The translations under genes and the position numbers were made by a program. 56,395 nucleotides of DNA. Origin: Thermotogota bacterium (GTDB lineage Bacteria; Thermotogota; Thermotogae; Thermotogales; Fervidobacteriaceae). Under the pieces are notes generated by a model that worked only from the letters and a program-made list of their open reading frames with translations, was not told where the DNA came from and did no database searches. Below, piece after piece: positions 43,577 through 50,299 of this stretch. Each line of letters opens with the position of its first letter. Within the stretch, counting starts at the first letter, position 1. The stretch is from NCBI GenBank assembly GCA_030550315.1, contig JAUQPP010000005.1:1-56395 (forward strand), written 5' to 3'.

Positions 43577-44452
43577 TCACTTCTCTTCCTTTACGGCTTG
43601 TTCCAAAGTTTTGTAGGCATTTTGGAAAAGCTCTCCTATAGTTGAAACATTGTACCCGAGCGGATCAAGGATGTGGTAGTTCCTGCCAAGTTCTCGCGAG
43701 ATAATTTCTATGGCCGATTTGTTGAACTGAGGGCCGACGAATATCCCGAGTAAATTCTTCTCTTTCACCGTTTTGATTATAGACTTTATCTTCTCTGGAG
43801 ATGGTTGTTTTCCGTGACCTTCTTCGAGTGAAAGAAGTTGTATGCCACTGAGTTCGAAAAGGTAGAAGTACGATGGATGTTCGAGTATGACAACGGATCC
43901 TCTGAACGAGCTCAAGAGTTTTGAAAAGCGTCTATCCAGATTGTTTAGCTCTCCAATTAGTTTCTCAGCGTTCCTTCTGTAAAGTGTAGCGTTTGACGGA
44001 TCGATGCGACTTAATTCGTCCCTTATGGCCGGAATTATGTAGTTTGCCAGGAATTGCGGGTACAGCCACACATGTGGATTGACATTTCCATGTTCGTCAT
44101 CCTGATGCACTTTGTCGGTCTTGAGAAACTTTTTTGGAATTTTCTCTGCCACGTAGAGCACGTTTTTGTAGTTCTTTAGGTAAGCGTTGTCCAGGCCCAG
44201 TCCATTGGCCACAATAAGATCAGCATTACTTAGCATCTTTGCATCGCTAACGGTAGGGCTGAACGTGTGAGGGTTTGCTCCGGGTTTTATCAGAAGGCCA
44301 ACGTCCAATTTGCCAGCGGAAATCTCTTTCACTATCAGAAAGTACGGATTCAGTGTGCAAACGACTTTTTTCGTTGCAAATGTGTTCGTATTCAAGAATA
44401 ATAGGAACAGATTGAGTAGAAGAACTAATAGAAACAGTAGTGCATTCCTCAT
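43577..44452 (-). CDS. znuA: Zinc/metal ABC transporter substrate-binding protein
   Basis: The 291-residue exported protein (hydrophobic N-terminus LFLLVLLLNLFLLFL) belongs to the cluster-9 metal-binding family. Likely metal ligands are the His in GANPHTFSPTVSDAKML, the His of NVNPHVWLYPQ, Glu/His in SLEEGHGKQPSPE and a late Asp in HILDPLGYN. A short acidic-histidine stretch (HQDDEHGN) matches the His-rich loop of zinc-type proteins. Zinc is likely but manganese cannot be excluded. ATG at 44452 follows GGGAGGG. It lies 14 nt after the regulator gene. Confidence 0.9.
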   Translation of the reverse strand: MRNALLFLLVLLLNLFLLFLNTNTFATKKVVCTLNPYFLIVKEISAGKLDVGLLIKPGANPHTFSPTVSDAKMLSNADLIVANGLGLDNAYLKNYKNVLYVAEKIPKKFLKTDKVHQDDEHGNVNPHVWLYPQFLANYIIPAIRDELSRIDPSNATLYRRNAEKLIGELNNLDRRFSKLLSSFRGSVVILEHPSYFYLFELSGIQLLSLEEGHGKQPSPEKIKSIIKTVKEKNLLGIFVGPQFNKSAIEIISRELGRNYHILDPLGYNVSTIGELFQNAYKTLEQAVKEEK

Positions 44453-44466
44453 CTTCTCGCCCTCCC

Positions 44467-44841
44467 TTAAATCCGAACGCGTAATTTCTCGTTACACTCA
44501 TTGCACAGCCCAGTGATAAGTATTAAATGGTCACTAGGAATCATGCCTCTCTCACGCAAGTTTTGTTCGTACGAACCCGCAAGACACTCGAGCTGGAAGA
44601 ACTTCCCACACGAAGTGCAAAGAAAAAAATCTTCGTGGCGCTCGCTTGGTAAAAAATACGTGTACTGGTTGAAGGTGAAACTCTTTACTTGACCCTTTCT
44701 TACCAGATAATCAAGCGCTCGGTATATAGTGGTCAGGCTCATCTCTGGACACTCTTTGCTTATATCGTAAGCGGTCAGTGGGTGCTCGGAACTGAACAGT
44801 ACCTCTCTGACCCTCTCTCTGTTTTTTGTAAGACGCTCCAT
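44467..44841 (-). CDS. zur: Fur-family metal regulator (probable Zur)
   Basis: The 124-residue regulator has an N-terminal winged helix (RERVREVLFSSEHPLTAYDI, then SLTTIYRALDYLVRKGQV) and a C-terminal metal/dimerisation domain with His in ERHEDFF and two CxxC pairs (CTSCGKF, CNEC) that would hold structural zinc. Placement as first gene of a zinc-importer operon suggests Zur: with zinc bound it would repress the importer and itself. ATG at 44841 has GGGAGGAAAGGG upstream. A matching operator overlaps its own promoter. Confidence 0.9.
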   Translation of the reverse strand: MERLTKNRERVREVLFSSEHPLTAYDISKECPEMSLTTIYRALDYLVRKGQVKSFTFNQYTYFLPSERHEDFFLCTSCGKFFQLECLAGSYEQNLRERGMIPSDHLILITGLCNECNEKLRVRI

Positions 44842-44873
44842 ACCCTTTCCTCCCGCTCGTAACGTACTAAAAA

Positions 44874-44928
44874 TGCAAATCATTTTCATTTGCAATAAAA
44901 TACTACCACACACGCTCTGGCTTGTCAA
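44874..44928 (-). promoter_or_regulatory. Promoter and Zur/Fur-type operator of the zinc operon
   Basis: On the minus strand TTGACA (44928-44923), a 17-nt spacer and TAGTAT (44905-44900) form a strong promoter. The 21-bp inverted repeat 44874-44894 has perfect 7-bp arms, TGCAAAT and ATTTGCA, and covers the predicted start point. Its AT-rich symmetric form and place suit autoregulation by the encoded Fur-family protein. Confidence 0.85.
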
Positions 44929-44958
44929 CTGTGGATACGCATGCTTTGGAAAATTCAC

Positions 44959-44996
44959 GAAAAAAAGAAGGCATGCCTCAAATGGCATGCCTTCTT
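44959..44996 (-). terminator. Terminator after the secreted 179-residue protein
   Basis: A 13-bp stem, AAGAAGGCATGCC (44965-44977) with GGCATGCCTTCTT (44984-44996), has a 6-nt loop. On the minus strand it is followed by a run of T (TTTTTT), so it stops the gene at 45022-45561 before the zinc promoter. Confidence 0.9.
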
Positions 44997-45021
44997 GACT
45001 TGAATCTTTCTGCGCTATGCA

Positions 45022-45561
45022 TTACCTTCTCCAGCCGCAGGCTACACGCTTCTGAGCGAATCTGTTTGCTTGCCTGTTCTGAATCAGCTCTTCAAATGCG
45101 ATGGTCTTTCCGCCGGTCGTGACGCTGTCGGCTAGGATGAACTTTCCAGAACTTGAGGTGACAAGTCTGCCTTTAACTTCTATTTCTTCTCCGGTTTTGA
45201 GTGAGACCTGCTTGAAGAGTGGACCAGCGTGAACAGTGTAAGAATCGTTGTCAACTTGGATTGTGAGTCTGAAGCCGTCGTTTGGATCCCACGAAATATC
45301 CCTTATAGTTCCTTTGAAGGTTCTCACTTCGCTAATCGTTGCATCTTCGGGTATCTGAAGATTCCTATAGCGTGCCGTCGTTGTTTGAACGGCTCTGATT
45401 TGCTGCTGTACTTGTCCTTGGGTTTGTGTCTGAATTTGCGAACTTGTCATAGGATAGTTCCATCTGCCAGGAGCGGGAGCGTTTAGTCTGCCAGGACCGA
45501 AGGCGAACGAAACACTTGCGAATAAAACAACCGCTGTAAGAAGTGTCAGAAGTCTTTTCAT
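45022..45561 (-). CDS. Secreted protein of unknown function, OB-like
   Basis: The 179-residue protein has a clear Sec signal (LLTLLTAVVLFASVSFAFG). After a Gln/Thr-rich linker (SSQIQTQTQGQVQQQI) comes a beta-rich domain, with VRTFKGTIRDI, FRLTIQVDNDSYTVHAGP, GEEIEVKGRLV and GKFILADSV, which looks like an OB-fold of the kind seen in small exported stress proteins. The function is unknown. ATG at 45561 follows AAAGGAGGT by about 8 nt. It stands alone between a palindrome-bearing promoter and a terminator, divergent from the encapsulin operon. Confidence 0.83.
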   Translation of the reverse strand: MKRLLTLLTAVVLFASVSFAFGPGRLNAPAPGRWNYPMTSSQIQTQTQGQVQQQIRAVQTTTARYRNLQIPEDATISEVRTFKGTIRDISWDPNDGFRLTIQVDNDSYTVHAGPLFKQVSLKTGEEIEVKGRLVTSSSGKFILADSVTTGGKTIAFEELIQNRQANRFAQKRVACGWRR

Positions 45562-45614
45562 AAATCTTACCTCCTTTTTTGCAGCTTACTCTGTCTTCTT
45601 GACTTGCCAACCTT

Positions 45615-45646
45615 TCCTTCGCGCGAAGGACGGAACGAGTATACCA
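45615..45646 (-). promoter_or_regulatory. Promoter with 16-bp perfect palindrome
   Basis: On the minus strand TGG plus TATACT (45646-45638) is an extended -10. The predicted start is directly followed by TCCTTCGCGCGAAGGA (45615-45630), a perfect 16-bp palindrome, which would be in the first 16 nt of the transcript. It could be an operator or a 5' mRNA hairpin. Confidence 0.6.
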
Positions 45647-45710
45647 GTGCAAGCTTAAAAAATCCTTTTTTCCAGCTTTGAAAAAGCTTAGAATTTTTGA
45701 ACCGCCGGTG

Positions 45711-45719
45711 TGGTATAAT
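45711..45719 (+). promoter_or_regulatory. Extended -10 promoter of the encapsulin operon
   Basis: TGG plus TATAAT (45711-45719) lies 77 nt upstream of the ferritin-like start. No clear -35 is seen. A short inverted repeat (AGCTTTGAAAAAGCT, about 45674-45688) lies just upstream. Confidence 0.65.
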
Positions 45720-45795
45720 AGTATCGAGGTTTTTCTATGTCAAGAAGCTCAAGTCAAGAAGTCGGATGAAAGCTTGAATGAAAGGAGGCTGGAGT

Positions 45796-46128
45796 ATGAC
45801 GTATCATGAACCTTATGAACTCCTCGGGGGTGATGCTCGAGATCTGTCGCGGCTGCTTAGAAGTCTCATTGAGGAACTCGAGGCGATCGATTGGTACAAT
45901 CAAAGGATGTCCGTATCAAGTGATCCGGATGTGAGGGCCGTTGTCAAACACAATAGGGATGAAGAAATGGAACATGCGGCGATGGTACTAGAGATAATTC
46001 GGCGTAGAGTTCCAGAGTTCGATAAAGCGTTACGAACTTACCTGTTCACCGATGGTCCGGTTACTGAAATTGAAGCGGAAAGTCAAGAGAATTCAAGCGA
46101 TAGTGAAAACCAGCTACTCAGGCCGTAG
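45796..46128 (+). CDS. Encapsulated ferritin-like protein (EncFtn family)
   Basis: EncFtn proteins oxidise ferrous iron inside encapsulin shells. The 110-residue protein has the family core EELEAIDWYNQR and HNRDEEMEHAAM, giving ferroxidase ligands Glu27, Glu57 and His60 with Trp33 and Tyr34, and the conserved LRTYLFTDGPVTEIEAE. Two such short chains are known to build one four-helix site. The C-terminus (ENQLLRP) should be the cargo-loading peptide but does not look like the usual LGIGSL-type tag. ATG at 45796 follows GAAAGGAGG by 7 nt; an ATG at 45778 precedes that site. Encapsulin starts 14 nt after its stop. Confidence 0.9.
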   Translation: MTYHEPYELLGGDARDLSRLLRSLIEELEAIDWYNQRMSVSSDPDVRAVVKHNRDEEMEHAAMVLEIIRRRVPEFDKALRTYLFTDGPVTEIEAESQENSSDSENQLLRP

Positions 46129-46142
46129 ATGGAGGTGGAACC

Positions 46143-46937
46143 ATGGAATTCTTAAAGAGAAAATTTGCGCCCATTACGCAACGGAGTTGGATGGAAATCG
46201 ATAGGAGATTCTTCGAGGTAATGAAGTCGAACCTCTACGCACGAAGGGTAGTTGACCTTTACGGCCCCATGGGCTGGGAATTCTCCGCCTTGCCACTAGG
46301 AGAGGTGGCGATCAAATCTTCGACCGGTGAAAAAGTTCAGTGGGGAATCCGGAGAGTTCTACCAGTTATCGAATTGAGAGCGTCGTTTTCGTTGGAGATA
46401 TCGAAACTTGACGATGTTGAAAGAGGTGTCAAAAATGTTGATTTGGCTGAGCTTGAAGAAGCGGCCAGAAATGTTGCTGCTTTCGAGGATGAGATTGTTT
46501 TCTACGGTTGTCCGGAGTTCGGTATAACGGGGATACTGGATGTGGTAAGAACTCGATACGTTACCGCTGAAAAACAGGTGGAAAAGTTTACCGTTAGCTT
46601 GTTCAGCGCTGTTAACATTCTTAAAGAGGACGGTATAGCAGGACCGTATAATCTGCTTGTGAACAGAGATATTTGGAGTGCTGTTATATCGTCATCGGAC
46701 TTCGCTCAGCGCCAAAAGGTGATTGAGCGATTGCTCGATGGAGGTTCCGTAATTCCCACGCCAAGGATACCTGAAGCACTGGTTTTAGCGCAAGGAGGAC
46801 ACTTCAAGCTTTACATCGGGCAGGACCTTTCGATAGGATACGAAGGCCATACAAATGAGAGGGTGAATTTGTTCATTACCGAAACACTCACATTCCAGTG
46901 TGTTAACCCGTTGGCTGGAGTCTTGATTAAGTTTTAG
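46143..46937 (+). CDS. Encapsulin shell protein
   Basis: Encapsulin has the HK97 phage-capsid fold and forms a protein cage that stores iron oxidised by the cargo. The 264-residue protein resembles the T. maritima encapsulin along its length: MEFLKRKFAPIT at the N-terminus, GPMGWEFSALPLGEV, VQWGIRRVLPVIELRA (containing the Trp that stacks on flavin in the T. maritima shell), NVDLAELEEAARNVAAFEDE, GPYNLLVN, and the C-terminal GQDLSIGYEGH and LFITETLTFQCVNP. ATG at 46143 follows GGAGGTGG. The stop overlaps that of the convergent GGDEF gene with no terminator between. Confidence 0.97.
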   Translation: MEFLKRKFAPITQRSWMEIDRRFFEVMKSNLYARRVVDLYGPMGWEFSALPLGEVAIKSSTGEKVQWGIRRVLPVIELRASFSLEISKLDDVERGVKNVDLAELEEAARNVAAFEDEIVFYGCPEFGITGILDVVRTRYVTAEKQVEKFTVSLFSAVNILKEDGIAGPYNLLVNRDIWSAVISSSDFAQRQKVIERLLDGGSVIPTPRIPEALVLAQGGHFKLYIGQDLSIGYEGHTNERVNLFITETLTFQCVNPLAGVLIKF

Positions 46938-48622
46938 GAAGTTTTCGGTAAGTTCCGATAGAAAAAGTACTTCAGGTTGTTAGACTTGGCGTAGTACATG
47001 GCCTTATCGGCCTTTATAATTAGTTCCTCAAACTTATCACCATCTTCCGGGAAGGTGGCAATTCCAAAATTTCCGGAGATGTTTATCTTAAAGTACTCAT
47101 AGTATATGTCTTTCTCTATCTCGGAAATTAACCTTTCAACAAATGAGATATGTTCTTTGCAGTCGTACAAGACAAACCCAAATTCATCTCCACCTATTCT
47201 TGCAACAATATCACTCTTTCTAAGCGCATTTTCGAGGCGTTTTGCCACGATCTTAAGCACGTAATCGCCAACCTTGTGTCCGTATGTGTCGTTGACGGGC
47301 TTAAACTTTCGAAGGTCTAGATAAAGTACACAAACTTGCTTACGCTCCCTCCTGGCGAGTGCAAGTATTTTCTCAGCATGTTCCTCGAGAAGCCTCCGGT
47401 TTGGCAATCCGGTCAGTTCATCGTGGGTGGAAAGGTATTCAAATTTCTCCTTCTGCTTTTGAAGCTCCCTCTCCAGGGATATCCTCTCAAAGAGTACCCC
47501 TACCTGGTTTGCGAATATATTCGCTATCTGAATTGAGACGTTGGAGAAAGCATTGACATCTTCGAAGTTGTCCAGTGTCATAAAACCGACGATTTCGTCC
47601 CTTATGATTATAGGGATTGAAAGCATCGCCTTTATCCTGTTTATCTGGCCAGCATTTTTCAGTGTTTCAAGTTGCCTCTCGTCATTTAAGTGTTGCGCAT
47701 CGAAATCTCCAAGGTTGGTGATTATCTTCACTTTCTTATCCATTCCCTGCGCAAGCTGGTGTGGTTTGAATTTCACGTATCGTAGTTTTTCAAAATCATA
47801 TCCAACGCACCCGGCAAAGACAAATTCCTCACCGTTCCTTACAAGAATGCTCCCAGCTTGTGCTCCGGGGACTATTTCCACGGCTCGCTCAATCAGGTAT
47901 TGGTAGGAGGGTTCGAGTACGCCTTTCAGAATTTCGTTTGTAAATTCATTTATTGCACTGAGCGATTTCTTTTGAATTTCCAACGTACGGGCCAACTCGA
48001 GGTGTTCTCTCGCAGATTTTGTTTTGTCGATGACAAGAATTACGAGTAACCCGGTGGCAAGTGTTGAGAAAAGTAGGAGCGATATCAGGATTTGTACACG
48101 CGAGATTGCGAGTTTGACCTTTAGTCCGTAGGCAAGGGGTTCACCGTCTGTTGTAAATCTTAAGCCCATCCTTAGGATGTTTTTTGCTATTGTGGAAGTT
48201 GGAATCTCTACCACCGCCGTTTTAAACGGTAAGAATTTTGACGTTTCGGAGTTGAAAATTTTGAATCTGATTATCAGCCGGTCAAACTCTCCACGAATTT
48301 CGTATACGCCTTCTGGGGGTTCTTCGTTAAGTATTTTAACGTCTGTAACTTTGAAGTGCTCTCGTATCTGTAAAAAGTAATTTTTGAGAAAATCGTCCCT
48401 TCCATTTAGAACGGCATAGTACATATCATCCCATTGGAAAAAACTGAGACTGAGTGATGTTGCAAAAAACTCTGTTTGTTCAATGAACAAGCGCCTAACT
48501 ATCTCAAGTCTCTGCTGTTTCAATTGTACGTTGATTAGGAATGTGCCCAAAATGGATATTCCGATGGTTAAAAGTGTAAGGAAAATGGCATGTTTTTGAA
48601 TTACAGTTGTTTTGCTGTTCAT
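46934..48622 (-). CDS. Diguanylate cyclase with GAF-type domain and extracytoplasmic sensor
   Basis: The 562-residue protein has two membrane helices (about 12-33 and 180-202) around an extracytoplasmic region, a coiled stretch, a GAF-like domain (about 240-385, with AGSILVRNGEEFVFAGCVGY and IPIIIRDEIVGFMTLDN) and a C-terminal GGDEF domain. The active site reads ARIGGDEFGFV, preceded by RKSD, which fits the inhibitory RxxD site. It should make cyclic di-GMP. In the block usually written DxDxFKxxND the second Asp is Arg (DLRKFKPVND), a variation of uncertain effect. ATG at 48622 follows CGGAGGTG; the frame opening at 48640 passes through that site. Confidence 0.92.
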   Translation of the reverse strand: MNSKTTVIQKHAIFLTLLTIGISILGTFLINVQLKQQRLEIVRRLFIEQTEFFATSLSLSFFQWDDMYYAVLNGRDDFLKNYFLQIREHFKVTDVKILNEEPPEGVYEIRGEFDRLIIRFKIFNSETSKFLPFKTAVVEIPTSTIAKNILRMGLRFTTDGEPLAYGLKVKLAISRVQILISLLLFSTLATGLLVILVIDKTKSAREHLELARTLEIQKKSLSAINEFTNEILKGVLEPSYQYLIERAVEIVPGAQAGSILVRNGEEFVFAGCVGYDFEKLRYVKFKPHQLAQGMDKKVKIITNLGDFDAQHLNDERQLETLKNAGQINRIKAMLSIPIIIRDEIVGFMTLDNFEDVNAFSNVSIQIANIFANQVGVLFERISLERELQKQKEKFEYLSTHDELTGLPNRRLLEEHAEKILALARRERKQVCVLYLDLRKFKPVNDTYGHKVGDYVLKIVAKRLENALRKSDIVARIGGDEFGFVLYDCKEHISFVERLISEIEKDIYYEYFKINISGNFGIATFPEDGDKFEELIIKADKAMYYAKSNNLKYFFYRNLPKTS

Positions 48623-48732
48623 AAGACACCTCCGCATCAAAGGTGTAATTCCACGGAGTTCCTAATCTAAGAAGCAATTTTCTCCAAACATATCGCTCAT
48701 CAGATGTCGTTTGATGAATTTTTACCGAAACA

Positions 48733-48738
48733 ATTATA
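48733..48738 (-). promoter_or_regulatory. Possible -10 box of the GGDEF gene
   Basis: TATAAT on the minus strand at 48738-48733 is the only good -10 in the 227-nt gap (48623-48849). It would give a leader of about 105 nt in which I recognise no known riboswitch. Confidence 0.4.
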
Positions 48739-48768
48739 CTACGTGAAGCTAGTACTCATTATCGGAGT

Positions 48769-48800
48769 AAAAAAACACCGCGATGAGCGCGGTGTTTTTT
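48769..48800 (-). terminator. Terminator after the phosphohexomutase gene
   Basis: CACCGCG (48776-48782) pairs with CGCGGTG (48788-48794); A-runs and T-runs flank the stem (48769-48775, 48795-48800), so it can act in both directions. Its position suits the end of the HD-GYP/phosphohexomutase transcript. Confidence 0.88.
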
Positions 48801-48849
48801 CAATGGTTTCTCGAATCTGCAAAATGAAATTGTAAGGAGCCCTTGTTAG

Positions 48850-50295
48850 TCACTGGATATTATTGATGATGTTTCTCATCTCGCGCTCTAGCTTTTGAAG
48901 AGAATCTCTCGCGGCACCTTCGGAATCTCCCTTAACCATAACGTACGCTTTCAGTTTGGGTTCGGTACCCGAGGGTCTTACGTAAACAACTCCTTCGTCA
49001 AAATTCAACCTGATTGTTTCGTTTGGTATTACACCATCATAGCCACTTGAATAATCGATTACTTCCTTGACGTTTGGCAAGTGCAAGTCTTTCAATTTCT
49101 CGTAAATTTCTCTTGCATGTTCCACACTTCCAAGTTCGAAGTTGAGAAGCCGTTCGAGATAGTAGCCGTACTTTTTATAAAGCGTTTCCATATATTCTGC
49201 AAGGTGGTTCTTTGCTGCAACTTTCGCGACAAGTCCACACGCAAGAACGGCGTCTTTATCCCGAGCTAAGTTACCGGTGAGGTATCCACAACTTTCCTCG
49301 AATCCCAGTACGAAATCTAAATCCTTTCTTTTTTCGGCAAGATCACCAATGAATTTGAACCCCGTTGGTACCTCGAAAAGTTTCAGACCGAACTCTTCGC
49401 AAATAGGCTTAACCATGTCTGTTGAAACAATGGTCTTTATTATCATACCGTCACGCTTTCCCGAATCGTAGTACTCTTTCCCGAGTGCGTGGGAGAGTAT
49501 CACTCCTACCTGGTTACCCGTTAGCCGGATGTTCTTGTACATGACCCCCACCCTGTCTGCATCAGGATCCGTTGCCAGCCCGAGGTCCACTTTGTTCTTT
49601 TTCATGTATTCTCTGAGCAACTCCAGGGCACGGTCATCTTCCGGGTTGGGTGTCTTGGCCGTAGGAAAGTTACCATCGTGTGCCATCTGTTCTTCCACTT
49701 CGATAACGTTTGCCCCCAGGTTCCGCAGTAATTTGGGGACAAACCTGGCCCCGGTTCCGTGAAGTGGTGAGTAAACAATGGACAGACCACTTAATGATGT
49801 ATTCAGCAGTTTTGCGACTTCCTCCACGTAATCGTCAAGCAATTTTGAATCTAAAACGTGGTACTTCTCGTTGACCTGAATAGGTTGTTCCCACGCCTTC
49901 AACACAAGCTCTGAAAGTATATCAGTAACCTCTGGAATCGCTTGTACGCCGTTTGAAGTGTAAACTTTGTAACCGTTGTACTGGGGAGGGTTGTGACTGG
50001 CTGTGATGACGACTCCCATGTCCATTCCCAGTTTTCGTACAGCAAACGATAAAACAGGTGTTGGAACTGGTTGATCGAAAACATGAGCTTCCAAACCCTC
50101 TCCTGAAAAAACTGATGCTGAAAGTTTAGCATAATGCTCCGAGTTTAACCTCGTGTCGTAGGCGATTACTACGCTCTTTAGTCCGTTGGCCTTCATATAC
50201 TCGGCCACGCCCTTTGAGGCGACCATAACAGCTTTGTCGTCGAATTCTCCTTCCCTCATTATCCCGCGAATGCCACCGGTTCCAAAGAGAATCAT
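48850..50295 (-). CDS. Phosphoglucomutase/phosphomannomutase family protein
   Basis: This alpha-D-phosphohexomutase moves phosphate between C1 and C6 of a hexose phosphate, supplying glycogen, cell-envelope or GDP-mannose pathways. The 481-residue protein has all four active-site loops: phosphoserine TASHNPPQYNGYK, metal-binding DPDADRVG, sugar-specificity GFEESCGYL and phosphate-binding RPSGTEPKLK. GEES versus FEES-type loops do not settle Glc or Man preference here. ATG at 50295 has AAAGGAGTGA upstream; GTG at 50307 overlaps that site. It starts 4 nt after the HD-GYP stop, so the two genes are co-transcribed. Confidence 0.94.
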   Translation of the reverse strand: MILFGTGGIRGIMREGEFDDKAVMVASKGVAEYMKANGLKSVVIAYDTRLNSEHYAKLSASVFSGEGLEAHVFDQPVPTPVLSFAVRKLGMDMGVVITASHNPPQYNGYKVYTSNGVQAIPEVTDILSELVLKAWEQPIQVNEKYHVLDSKLLDDYVEEVAKLLNTSLSGLSIVYSPLHGTGARFVPKLLRNLGANVIEVEEQMAHDGNFPTAKTPNPEDDRALELLREYMKKNKVDLGLATDPDADRVGVMYKNIRLTGNQVGVILSHALGKEYYDSGKRDGMIIKTIVSTDMVKPICEEFGLKLFEVPTGFKFIGDLAEKRKDLDFVLGFEESCGYLTGNLARDKDAVLACGLVAKVAAKNHLAEYMETLYKKYGYYLERLLNFELGSVEHAREIYEKLKDLHLPNVKEVIDYSSGYDGVIPNETIRLNFDEGVVYVRPSGTEPKLKAYVMVKGDSEGAARDSLQKLEREMRNIINNIQ

Positions 50296-50299
50296 TGGT

